A DNA stretch of 64,000 bases from Sphingopyxis sp. PAMC25046 (lineage in GTDB: Bacteria > Pseudomonadota > Alphaproteobacteria > Sphingomonadales > Sphingomonadaceae), in the NCBI RefSeq assembly GCF_004795895.1, contig NZ_CP039250.1:1240001-1304000 (forward strand), in the 5' to 3' direction. Below the pieces are notes generated by a model, which saw only the letters and a list, made by a program, of their open reading frames with translations, was not told the origin of the DNA and did no database searches. The first letter of the stretch is position 1. Each line of letters starts with the position of its first letter. A program made the position numbers and the translations under genes. This document shows positions 8,280 to 15,306 of this stretch, in pieces.

Positions 8280-9040
8280 TCGCCGTCTCCCCGGCGGATA
8301 ACGATCAGCCGCGCGCTTTCGCCCGCCTTGAGGCTCAGTCGGTCGAGCGTGACTGCGAAGATGTCGATGCCAAGCGCGCGGTCGAGGAACTGCTGTTCCT
8401 CGAGCACGACATCGCTGTCGCTACCGAGGCGATACTCGGAGACGGAAAGGCCGGAGCCTTCGATCGCGAGACGCCGGCGCTCGACGAGCTGCGCCGAGGG
8501 GAGGCCGGCAATCGTGATCGTTCCCGACCGCGGCGCGACCTCGGTGAAGCTTGCCGGCACGCGGTCCTGAAGCATCGCGAGCGTGATCGACACTGCCCTC
8601 TCTTCCTCGACTAGCGGCCCGAGCAGCTCCTCATTGGCCCGTGCGCGCTGCGGCCGTCCGGGAGCAAGCGTGACCGTTTGCGCGGGAATTTCCGTAGGCT
8701 CGGCATAGAGCGGATAGATGGCCCCGTTGCAGCTGATGAAGAACTCAGAGGGTGTCGTCACATAGCTGCGCGTCACCATACCCATATCGTCGACTTCCTT
8801 GACGAGAAACTTGATCCAGGCGTCGGAGCCCGCGCGCTCGACCGCGATCGCCTTCTCGGCCGAGAATTTTACATCCTCGATCTCGCCGCCGACGCAGACG
8901 ATATGATTGACGTCGCGGTTTGAGAGGCGGATCGTGCTCATCTGGTCGGGAAGGACGGTGATGGCTTGCGCTGATGCGGGCGCGGGCAACAGCAGCGCGG
9001 CAACGGGCAGCGCCGCCGCGAGCCTAGCGAGGCTGGACAT
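8276..9040 (-). CDS. traK: TraK, periplasmic secretin-like core protein
   Basis: TraK forms the outer ring of the F-type core with TraB and TraV. The 254-residue protein starts with a clear Sec signal peptide (MSSLARLAAALPVAALLLPAP, cleaved at ASAQA), followed by family motifs QMSTIRLSNRDVNHIVC and EFFISCNGAIYPLYAEP. The ATG at 9040 has GGAGAAATTCG in front; a longer upstream frame is Ser/Arg-rich and would obscure the signal peptide. It overlaps traE by 17 bp and traB by 4 bp. Confidence 0.9.
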   Translation of the reverse strand: MSSLARLAAALPVAALLLPAPASAQAITVLPDQMSTIRLSNRDVNHIVCVGGEIEDVKFSAEKAIAVERAGSDAWIKFLVKEVDDMGMVTRSYVTTPSEFFISCNGAIYPLYAEPTEIPAQTVTLAPGRPQRARANEELLGPLVEEERAVSITLAMLQDRVPASFTEVAPRSGTITIAGLPSAQLVERRRLAIEGSGLSVSEYRLGSDSDVVLEEQQFLDRALGIDIFAVTLDRLSLKAGESARLIVIRRGDGE

Positions 9041-9665
9041 CGAATTTCTCCTCGGTGAGCGAAATGACCCAGAAGCGTCCGTTCTCGACGGCGTAGCGGA
9101 CGCGAAGTTCGCCGCGGAACTTGCGGATGACACCGCCGATCACGCGGACCTTCTCGATCGGGACCAGGATGTCACGCTCGGTCCACTGGACCGGCTGATC
9201 GGGGCGGATGTAGGTCGCGATCGACAGCGTCGGATTGCCCGCGAGCTCGTCCAATATGCCGTTCAGGCTGTCGCGCATGCTGTCGTACGCCGATGGATGG
9301 ACGATCGAGAGCAGTTCCTGGAACTGCCGGTCGGCCGAGTAGGCCGAATAGGTCCCGGCGAGCGCGACGATATTGCGCGTCATCGTGCGGATATAGGCGG
9401 CCGATGGCTTCGAGCCGGTCACATAGAGATCGCCGCCCGAACCGAACGGCACGACCACCGTGCGCTCTTTCTGGTCCGAGCTGTAAATGACCGTGCCAAG
9501 CACCGCGGTAATGCCGAACAGCCCGACGATCGCGAACTTGAGCAGCCGGTTCTCTTCGAAGAGGTTCGATGAGCCCTGAATGTACCGATGGATCCCGAAG
9601 CTGGCGGGTTTACCGAGCAGCGGGTCGACCGGCGCGCTTCGGGGTTTGCGATGACGCGAGAACAT
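9024..9665 (-). CDS. traE: TraE, inner-membrane pilus assembly protein
   Basis: F-type TraE is a bitopic membrane protein (VirB8-like fold) needed for pilus assembly. The 213-residue product has a cytoplasmic N-terminus with YIQGSSNLFEENRLLK directly before one membrane helix (about residues 41-61), then a periplasmic domain with VVVPFGSGGDLYV and YIRTMTRNIVALAGTYS. The ATG at 9665 lies 8 bp after the traL stop; upstream extension gives Arg/His-rich translation and is not believed. Confidence 0.9.
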   Translation of the reverse strand: MFSRHRKPRSAPVDPLLGKPASFGIHRYIQGSSNLFEENRLLKFAIVGLFGITAVLGTVIYSSDQKERTVVVPFGSGGDLYVTGSKPSAAYIRTMTRNIVALAGTYSAYSADRQFQELLSIVHPSAYDSMRDSLNGILDELAGNPTLSIATYIRPDQPVQWTERDILVPIEKVRVIGGVIRKFRGELRVRYAVENGRFWVISLTEEKFDVQPR

Positions 9666-9673
9666 CTGCGGCC

Positions 9674-9940
9674 TCACTCGTAAAATCGGGTTTGGGTCGG
9701 ACCCGGATAATGGCGAAAGCGAAGCATCCCCCAGCGCCATGCGAGATGGGCGAGGAAACCGCGCGGCTGCGCGCGCTTCCATGGCAGGAAAAGGAGAAGG
9801 GCCGCGATGAACGCCCAACCGACCAGTCCGCCGACGATGACGGCGACGAAGATGGTGGTGACCACCAACACGAACTCGTCCGATCCGAACCACAGGATCT
9901 GAACCGGCTTGTGCAGATATTGGGGCAAGCGTTCGTCCAT
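9674..9940 (-). CDS. traL: TraL, small inner-membrane pilus assembly protein
   Basis: The 88-residue product matches F-type TraL in size and layout: MDERLPQYLHKPVQILWFGSDEF, then two membrane helices (about residues 23-41 and 43-54) and a basic C-terminus WRWGMLRFRHYPGPTQTRFYE (written here only as a landmark). It acts in pilus assembly at the inner membrane. The start is fixed by the strong ribosome site AGGAGGAG seven bases upstream. It is separated from traA by two hairpins. Confidence 0.9.
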   Translation of the reverse strand: MDERLPQYLHKPVQILWFGSDEFVLVVTTIFVAVIVGGLVGWAFIAALLLFLPWKRAQPRGFLAHLAWRWGMLRFRHYPGPTQTRFYE

Positions 9941-10002
9941 CGACCCTTCTCCTCCTGCTACGGTCCTCACCAGCGAAGCAAATCGAAAGCGAAGACGAGG
10001 GT

Positions 10003-10022
10003 CCGGGAGCACTTCCTCCCGG
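10003..10022 (-). promoter_or_regulatory. Hairpin 2 in the traA-traL spacer
   Basis: Perfect 7-bp stem CCGGGAG (10003-10009) / CTCCCGG (10016-10022) with a six-base loop. It lies just before the traL ribosome site on the left-pointing strand and directly after the larger hairpin at 10027-10071. Confidence 0.5.
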
Positions 10023-10026
10023 TGAC

Positions 10027-10071
10027 CGGAACGTGGGCGAGCGTGGAACCCGAATGCTTGCCCACGTTCCG
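10027..10071 (-). promoter_or_regulatory. Hairpin 1 immediately after traA
   Basis: Perfect 12-bp stem CGGAACGTGGGC (10027-10038) / GCCCACGTTCCG (10060-10071) with a 21-base loop, starting 7 bp beyond the traA stop. No U-run follows, so it probably protects the pilin message or attenuates read-through rather than ending it. Confidence 0.6.
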
Positions 10072-10077
10072 ATGCCG

Positions 10078-10392
10078 TCAGATCACCATGCCGAAGGTTT
10101 GAAGGATGCTGTCCGCCTTAATGAGGCAGACGGCAGCGACGATCGTCGGGATGCCGATCATGATATTGCTGAACAGTCGCGACACGCCGAACAGGAAGGC
10201 GGCGACGCCCCCGACGAAGCCGAGCGGGCCTTTGACACCCTGGTTCACGACAATGTCGTAGATGTCGTAGCCGAGATCCCCCGCCACGGGCGCGGTAAAG
10301 GCGTGGGCGCTTGCCGCGAGGAGCGACAGAAGCAGGACCGGTACGCCGACATCGGCGGCCGAAAGTACGGTTCTGGTAAGTTTTTTGACCAT
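10078..10392 (-). CDS. traA: TraA, conjugative pilin precursor
   Basis: The 104-residue product has a Sec signal (about residues 1-31, ending SLLAASAHA) and a mature 73-residue part with two hydrophobic segments, GPLGFVGGVAAFLFGVSR and GIPTIVAAVCLIKADSI. This fits an F-type pilin, which is stored in the inner membrane as a two-helix protein and then assembled into the pilus. The start codon ATG at 10392 follows an AAGAAAG ribosome site. The large hairpins behind it may raise its message level over the rest of the operon. Confidence 0.85.
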   Translation of the reverse strand: MVKKLTRTVLSAADVGVPVLLLSLLAASAHAFTAPVAGDLGYDIYDIVVNQGVKGPLGFVGGVAAFLFGVSRLFSNIMIGIPTIVAAVCLIKADSILQTFGMVI

Positions 10393-10576
10393 GAATGATT
10401 GCTTTCTTGGGCATTGGGCCGCCCTGAACTCTGCCTGCCGGCATCGATGGTGATCGTTGTCGGCCGACGGCGGTGCTGGACGGCCCGAAGGGGCGTCGCC
10501 GCCGGCATTCCGGTGCGTTGGGACCGAGAGCGATGATGCTCTCTGCGTCCGAGCAGCCGCCATGAAGAGATGGAAT

Positions 10577-11413
10577 TCAGCGAGAGACACGGTTGGTCTT
10601 CGCCGAGGATAGAAAGGCCTCGATCTCGGCCTGCTGAAATCCGGAGATGAGCTTGCCGCCCGCGATCAAGGTCGGCGTCCCGCTGACACCAGCGGCGCTG
10701 ACCACTTTGGCGTGAGCTTCGACCTTTCCGCGGCCTTCAGCGCAGGTTCGCAGCGCTGTCGGCGCGGCACCCGAATAGATGGCTTTAAAGGCTACCGCCT
10801 TATCGACTGAGCACAGGATGTGCTCGGACTTTGCCGCGGCTTCCGGATGAATGCCGCTCACGAAGAATATGAGACGCCGGACCGGTTTTCCCTCGGCGGC
10901 CTTCGCTGCCCAATATCGATTAAGCGCGCGACAATAGGGGCAGTCGGGATCGGTAAATTCGATCACCGTCGGCGCATCCTTGGGGCCGATTTCAAGCGCC
11001 TGTGAGGAGTCTATCGATTTCAGACGGTTGGAGATGCCGGCTTCCTGCGCGAGGGCTGTCAGATTGACGCCGTTCTTGTCGAAGATCGACGCGAACAAGA
11101 GATGCTCGCTCTCGGGCGCATAATAGACGATCCGGCCGCCAGCACTCGCTTGATAGATCGCGCCTTTCACCGGCGCCGGTTCGAAATCATCGAACTGGAG
11201 ATTTGTGAAGGTTTGCTTGAGTTGCTGCTCCGCCTCCGCTGCGGCTTTTGCCAGCAACACCTTCTCCGTCTTCTCTTGTGCACAAACGACCGGCGAGGCG
11301 AGAAGTGCGGCCGCCGCCAGTAAGACGGCAGGTTTCTTGAAGGGGCCGTTCGCCGATAATGACGATAACCGGAATCGAGGCGCAGCACGATCGTTCGCGG
11401 AATCGCATGACAT
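10577..11413 (-). CDS. DsbC-like thiol:disulfide isomerase, first gene of the tra unit
   Basis: The 278-residue protein has a signal/anchor segment (PAVLLAAAALLASPVVCAQ), an N-terminal DsbC-type dimerisation region (KGAIYQASAGGRIVYYAPESEHL), and a thioredoxin fold with active site CPYC at about residue 158-161 plus the cis-Pro loop SGTPTLIAGGKL. It would sort disulfides in the periplasm, with Cys-rich TraU and TraN as natural clients (inference from context). The start at 11413 has GGGAGGA seven bases upstream. TrbB fills a similar role in F. It is the first gene leftward from the regulatory region at 11.4-11.8 kb. Confidence 0.9.
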   Translation of the reverse strand: MSCDSANDRAAPRFRLSSLSANGPFKKPAVLLAAAALLASPVVCAQEKTEKVLLAKAAAEAEQQLKQTFTNLQFDDFEPAPVKGAIYQASAGGRIVYYAPESEHLLFASIFDKNGVNLTALAQEAGISNRLKSIDSSQALEIGPKDAPTVIEFTDPDCPYCRALNRYWAAKAAEGKPVRRLIFFVSGIHPEAAAKSEHILCSVDKAVAFKAIYSGAAPTALRTCAEGRGKVEAHAKVVSAAGVSGTPTLIAGGKLISGFQQAEIEAFLSSAKTNRVSR

Positions 11414-11777
11414 GAGTCCTCCCTGGCGCGACGGCGCCCGTTCGATGTGGGTTGCGTGAACGTCCGATGAGGCAGCCAGTGATAAGTCAGCCGGTCGGAA
11501 CGGAGGGATAGATGGACGCGCTGTGAGCCAGCGGCAATCGTGAGGGCAGGCGCGTTCCCCAAGGCGGCACGATTGTGCCGCAGCCGAGCATCGTGATTCC
11601 AACTTTCATATTGGAATCAATGAATTGAAGGGAATTGCGTCAGGCGCGACACAGACTGAAATCCTTGAAGATGAACGAAGCTAATAGACTGAAAGCATCT
11701 CTACTTGCTGTGTCGCTCAGCGATAGCCAGCCTCGCATGGAGCGCTAGCGCACCACATACTATTCGGACGGAAGCTC
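11414..11777. promoter_or_regulatory. Divergent regulatory region between dsbC-like gene and XRE regulator
   Basis: This 364-bp non-coding region must hold the promoters of the left-pointing tra unit and the right-pointing regulator. It is richer in A+T around 11590-11720 than the flanking genes. The only striking element I can see is the dyad at 11594-11619. I cannot assign -35/-10 boxes with confidence. Confidence 0.6.
11594..11619. promoter_or_regulatory. Perfect dyad, candidate operator of the XRE regulator
   Basis: Arms TGATTCCAA (11594-11602) and TTGGAATCA (11611-11619) form a perfect 9-bp inverted repeat around an 8-base centre. It stands in the dsbC/XRE divergent region, where a helix-turn-helix dimer would be expected to bind. 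Confidence 0.5.
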
Positions 11778-12254
11778 ATGTCGGACACCAGGACATGCGA
11801 GAAGGGCGGCGTCGCTTCGCTGGATCAGCTCAAGGAGTTCTCTGGGCGGCGCATCGAAAGCGAGCGTCTTCGCCGTCGCTTGAGTCAGGAGCATCTTGCC
11901 CGCAGAGTTGGATTGAGCGTTCGTTGGCTACGAGAGATCGAGAGCGGTAACCCGGCCGTGGCGCTCGATGACCATTTACGTTGCGCAGCGGCGCTCCGTC
12001 TCGCGCCCGCGTTCGTCCTTCTTCCCTTGTTGGACCCTGACTACAGCCAAGCTTCGTCGATCGATCCAGCGCCATTCGAATGGGCCGACATCGAATATCT
12101 GATCTGGACTCATATCGGCAGACGAGCAGGATGGGCTGCACACCGCGGCGAATTTGAACGCGCCCAGGAACCTCTGCGCGCCGAGGTTCGAGTCCCTGCT
12201 GAAAATCAGTCAAGAACAGCACAATCTTTACCTGCTACTCAGGATAGGAGCTAA
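11778..12254 (+). CDS. XRE-family helix-turn-helix regulator of the transfer region
   Basis: The 158-residue protein has an XRE/Cro-type DNA-binding domain at about residues 26-75 (RLSQEHLARRVGLSVRWLREIESGN, quoted only in part as LSQEHLARRVGLSVRWLREI). Divergent placement next to the tra unit suggests that it controls transfer genes. The second half (from about residue 110) becomes Arg/Gln-rich and less protein-like, and the gene ends shortly before insertion-sequence debris, so the C-terminus may be altered by a frameshift or replaced. The DNA-binding half is intact. Confidence 0.75.
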   Translation: MSDTRTCEKGGVASLDQLKEFSGRRIESERLRRRLSQEHLARRVGLSVRWLREIESGNPAVALDDHLRCAAALRLAPAFVLLPLLDPDYSQASSIDPAPFEWADIEYLIWTHIGRRAGWAAHRGEFERAQEPLRAEVRVPAENQSRTAQSLPATQDRS

Positions 12255-12451
12255 AATTGCTACTTCTGAAAATTTGTCAAGTGAACCAGGGACAAGGATT
12301 TGCGTACCCGAGTTGCATTGCGATCAGAACGACGAAGTTCGGGGCAAACCGACATCCCAGGATCGTCCAGAACTTGCCAAGATACTCGATGGCTTCTGAG
12401 CTGCTACCCGTTTCTGGACCGCCCTGCTGGCAGCCTTCCAGCGTGCTGACA

Positions 12452-12807
12452 TCAGGGCGGGCCATGTGCCGCTGATGCCAACATGAGCGATATCGGTGAT
12501 TTGTTCTCGATCGCGCTGTGCGGTCGTACCTCGTTGTAGTCCCTACGCCAAGCCTCGCATTTTCGCACCGCGTCATCCAGGCTCATGAACCAGTGGGCGT
12601 TAAGGCATTCCTTGCCGTTGAAGCTCTCGATGAACGCGTTGTCGGTGGGCTTGCCAGGCCGCGAGAAGTCGAGCGTCACGCCCTTCATGTAGGCCCACAG
12701 ATCGAGCTCGCGGGAGATAAAATTCGCTGCCATTGTCAGCCCTGATCGAGGCGGGATAACCCACTTGCGCGCAGCCCCGTTCCAGCACCTCGAACACATC
12801 CGGTGTC
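12452..12807 (-). pseudogene. Remnant of an IS3-family OrfB transposase
   Basis: Left-pointing pieces read ASIRADNGSEF, then ISRELDLWAYMKGVTLDFS and RPGKPTDNAFIESFNGK, ECLNAHWF, WRRDYNEVRPHSAI: the C-terminal DDE part of an IS3-family integrase-type transposase. There is a one-base frameshift in the DNGSEF/ISREL junction (near 12720) and a missing stretch between FNGK and ECLNAHW. The N-terminal two thirds are absent: the sequence switches to IS481 at about 12808. The left edge lies between 12255 and 12451 and could not be fixed. Confidence 0.75.
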
Positions 12808-13146
12808 CGGTGCAGGCGCGATTGCCGCTCGACGACGTGTTCATCGCGCTGAAGGACGTGATCCCACACCTGACACGCTCGTCGCTGCACCGTTGCCTGC
12901 AACGCCACGGGATCAGTCGGTTGCCCAAAGCCGATCGGGAGAAGCCGAAGAAGTTCAAGAAATATGAGATTGGCTACTTCCACGTCGATATCGCGGAACT
13001 GCGCTATGAAGGCGGAAGAGGCTTCCTCTATGTCGAAGTGGACCGCACCTCGAAGCTGGTGTTCGCCCGCATCTATCGCCGGGCGACCAAGCTTGCCGCG
13101 GCAGCGTTCCTGCGCGTGCTTATCAAGACGGTGCCATACAGGATCC
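12808..13146 (+). pseudogene. IS481 transposase, 5' fragment
   Basis: This fragment encodes the middle of an IS481-family transposase: helix-turn-helix part LTRSSLHRCLQRHGISRLPK and the first catalytic Asp region EIGYFHVDIAELRYEG. It lacks the N-terminal 90 or so residues present in the second copy and ends at VPYRI, where the IS66 element entered. Several residues differ from the second copy, so the two IS481 copies are related but not identical. Confidence 0.85.
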
Positions 13147-13208
13147 GTGGCCTGCTGCCGGTTTGGTGGACACCGAGATAGGGTGTTTCCACCTATCGGA
13201 GGTCCACA

Positions 13209-13499
13209 ATGCAAAGAAGGAAGTTCAGCCGCGAGTTCAAGCTTGAGGCGGTGAGGATGGTCCGCGAACGCGGGGTGACGATCGCGCAGGCGTCGCGCGA
13301 TCTGGATGTGCATGCGAACGTGCTGCGTAAATGGGTCCGGGAGCTTGCCGCCGATCCGGGTCATGCCTTTCCCGGTCACGGTCAGATGAAGCCGGAGCAG
13401 ATGGAGATCGATCGCCTGCGGCGCGAGCTGGCCAAGTTGAAGGCGGAGCGCGACATCCTAAAAAAAGCCGCCGCCTACTTCGCGAGGGACTCGATATGA
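13209..13499 (+). CDS. IS3-family transposase OrfA
   Basis: The 96-residue product has a helix-turn-helix (FSREFKLEAVRMVRERG, AQASRDLDVHANVLRKWVRE) and a C-terminal leucine-zipper-like helix (IDRLRRELAKLKAERDILKK). OrfA binds the inverted repeats. Its end contains a run of A in the CTAAAAAAAGCC context, the usual slip site for making the OrfAB fusion, and its TGA overlaps the orfB ATG. Confidence 0.92.
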   Translation: MQRRKFSREFKLEAVRMVRERGVTIAQASRDLDVHANVLRKWVRELAADPGHAFPGHGQMKPEQMEIDRLRRELAKLKAERDILKKAAAYFARDSI

Positions 13500-14356
13500 A
13501 GTTCCAGTTCATCGCGAAGCACCGAGGGATCTGGCCGGTGGCATGGATGTGCGGGGCGCTCGGTGTCTCGCGAAGCGGCTTCCATGCCTGGCTGATCCGC
13601 CCGCCGTCGCAGCGTGCCCGCGACGACGAGGTGATCGGTGCGAAGGTCCGTGCCAGCCATGTAGGAAGTTATCGCACTTATGGCGCGCGCCGTGTCTGGC
13701 ACGACCTGCTGGCCGATGGGGTGTCCTGCGGCCTGCACCGGATCGAACGGCTCATGCGGGCGCAGGGTCTGCGAGCGAGGCCGCGGCGACGCGGGCTTCC
13801 CAAGGATCACGGCGATCGTTCGGTCATCGCCGGCAACGTGCTCGATCGCCAGTTCACGGCAGACAGGCCGAACCAGAAGTGGGTGGCCGACTTCACCTAT
13901 ATCTGGACGGCCGAGGGATGGCTCTATGTTGCTGCGGTGATCGACCTGTTCTCGCGCCGGGTGGTCGGATGGTCGATGACTCCCAACATGACAGCCCAGC
14001 TCGTCACCGATGCGCTGATCATGGCGATCTGGCGGCGCGGCAAGCCCGATGCTCTCCTGCATCACTCGGATCAGGGCAGCCAGTATACCAGCGAGCAGTT
14101 CCAGCGGCTCATGGCCGACAATGGGGTCACCTGCTCAATGAGCCGGTCCGGCAATGTATGGGATAATGCCGCCATGGAGAGCTTCTTCTCCTCGCTCAAG
14201 ACCGAGCGGATCGGGAAGAAGATCTACCGCACGAGGGCGCAGGCGAAGGCCGACGTGTTCGATTATATCGAATGCTTCTACAACCCGACCCGGCGTCACT
14301 CGACCTTGGGTTACCTCAGTCCTATCGACTTCGAACGTGAAGCTGGGGTAGCCTGA
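13496..14356 (+). CDS. IS3-family transposase OrfB (DDE integrase)
   Basis: The 286-residue protein carries the HTH_21 segment (YRTYGARRVWHDL) and an intact rve integrase core: WVADFTYI (first Asp), LHHSDQGSQYTS (second Asp) and ESFFSSLKTE (Glu), then YNPTRRHSTLGYLSP. All catalytic residues are present and both inverted repeats are perfect, so the element may still be active. Confidence 0.93.
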   Translation: MKFQFIAKHRGIWPVAWMCGALGVSRSGFHAWLIRPPSQRARDDEVIGAKVRASHVGSYRTYGARRVWHDLLADGVSCGLHRIERLMRAQGLRARPRRRGLPKDHGDRSVIAGNVLDRQFTADRPNQKWVADFTYIWTAEGWLYVAAVIDLFSRRVVGWSMTPNMTAQLVTDALIMAIWRRGKPDALLHHSDQGSQYTSEQFQRLMADNGVTCSMSRSGNVWDNAAMESFFSSLKTERIGKKIYRTRAQAKADVFDYIECFYNPTRRHSTLGYLSPIDFEREAGVA

Positions 14357-14481
14357 ATGAACTTATCTCGGTGTCCACCAAACCGGCAGCAGGCCACCGT
14401 AAGCGCTAATTTACCCCCACATTTTCGAATGTTCTGAGATCGTTATGTTGCGCGCCTTCTGTATCGGGAGCGTAACTAGCG

Positions 14482-14886
14482 ATGGGCGATGTAACTACGT
14501 TCGAAAGTAGCTTCGAAAGCAACGGGAACGGTCGTGCTCGCCCGATGGAGGTGATCCCGGCGGGTCGCGAGCGTCGGCAGTGGACGCCGAAAGCGAAGGC
14601 CCGGATCATCGCCGAGAGTATGGCGCCGCGGGCGAACGTCGCGGATATCGCGCGCCGGAACGATATCCTGCCGCAGCAGCTCTACGCCTGGCGCCGGGAA
14701 GCGCGCGAACGGATGGAATCGGACGACGCGCCGGCCTTCGTTCCGGCAATGGTCGAGGAGCCGAAGGCGCAGGGCAGCGGCGCCGAGATCCGCATCAACA
14801 TCAAGGGCATGACGATCCGCATTCCCGACGGCGTGACTGCCGACCATATCGAGCGGGTGCTGCTCGCGGTGCAGGTGTCGACATGA
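14482..14886 (+). CDS. tnpA: IS66 TnpA accessory protein
   Basis: The 134-residue product shows the IS66 OrfA pattern: RRQWTPKAKARIIAESMAPR followed by VADIARRNDILPQQLYAWRRE (helix-turn-helix) and a C-terminal IRIPDGVTADHIERVL segment. It overlaps tnpB by 4 bp. TnpA and TnpB are needed with TnpC for transposition in this family. Confidence 0.9.
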   Translation: MGDVTTFESSFESNGNGRARPMEVIPAGRERRQWTPKAKARIIAESMAPRANVADIARRNDILPQQLYAWRREARERMESDDAPAFVPAMVEEPKAQGSGAEIRINIKGMTIRIPDGVTADHIERVLLAVQVST

Positions 14887-15236
14887 TCATCCCGCCGGGA
14901 CCACTCAAAGTGCTGGTGGCGGTGAAGCCGGTCGACTTCCGCAAGGGAATGGTGGGCCTGGCGTCGCTCGTGCAGCACGAGCTGAACCGCGACCCCTTCT
15001 CCGGAATCATGTTCGTGTTCCGCCGCAAGCGCGCCGATCGGATCAAGCTGCTGCTATGGGACGGGACCGGCCTGGTGCTGGTGACGAAGCGGCTCGAGAC
15101 GGGCACGTTCCGCTGGCCGCGCTTCGGCGACGGGGTGATGAGCCTTACCGCGGCGCAGGCTTCGGCGCTGATCGAAGGGCTCGACTGGGCGCGTGTTCAT
15201 GCCCCGCGTGTGGCGCGTCCGGTGATGGCGTTATAG
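14883..15236 (+). CDS. tnpB: IS66 TnpB accessory protein
   Basis: The 117-residue product has the highly conserved IS66 Orf2 sequence: VKPVDFRKGMVGLASLVQ, MFVFRRKRADRIKLLLWDGTG and TFRWPRFGDGVMSL. The ATG overlaps the tnpA stop (ATGA). Length is normal. Confidence 0.93.
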   Translation: MIIPPGPLKVLVAVKPVDFRKGMVGLASLVQHELNRDPFSGIMFVFRRKRADRIKLLLWDGTGLVLVTKRLETGTFRWPRFGDGVMSLTAAQASALIEGLDWARVHAPRVARPVMAL

Positions 15237-15306
15237 GCCGTGAAAATGACTCGTCTTGCCGCACAAAACGGGCAGAAAACCGCGAAATAATGTATCCATC
15301 CGCACC

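Larger units (their letters stand above)
13148..14396 (+). mobile_element. Complete IS3-family element
   Basis: A 1249-bp element with perfect 33-bp terminal inverted repeats (13148-13180 and 14364-14396, ends TGGCCTGCTGCC / GGCAGCAGGCCA) and a 3-bp target duplication CCG (13145-13147 and 14397-14399). It encodes orfA and orfB in the usual overlapping arrangement. The target spans the junction between IS481 sequence and the first base of the IS66 element, so this is the youngest insertion in the stack. Confidence 0.95.

Noticed and set aside
10525..10545. GAGAGC/GCTCTC inverted repeat between the dsbC-like gene and traA
   Set aside because: Only six base pairs with no T-run; too weak to call a terminator or attenuator.
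12181..12200. tRNA T-arm-like word GGTTCGAGTCC near the end of the XRE gene
   Set aside because: No matching acceptor, anticodon or D arms around it; a chance likeness inside coding sequence.
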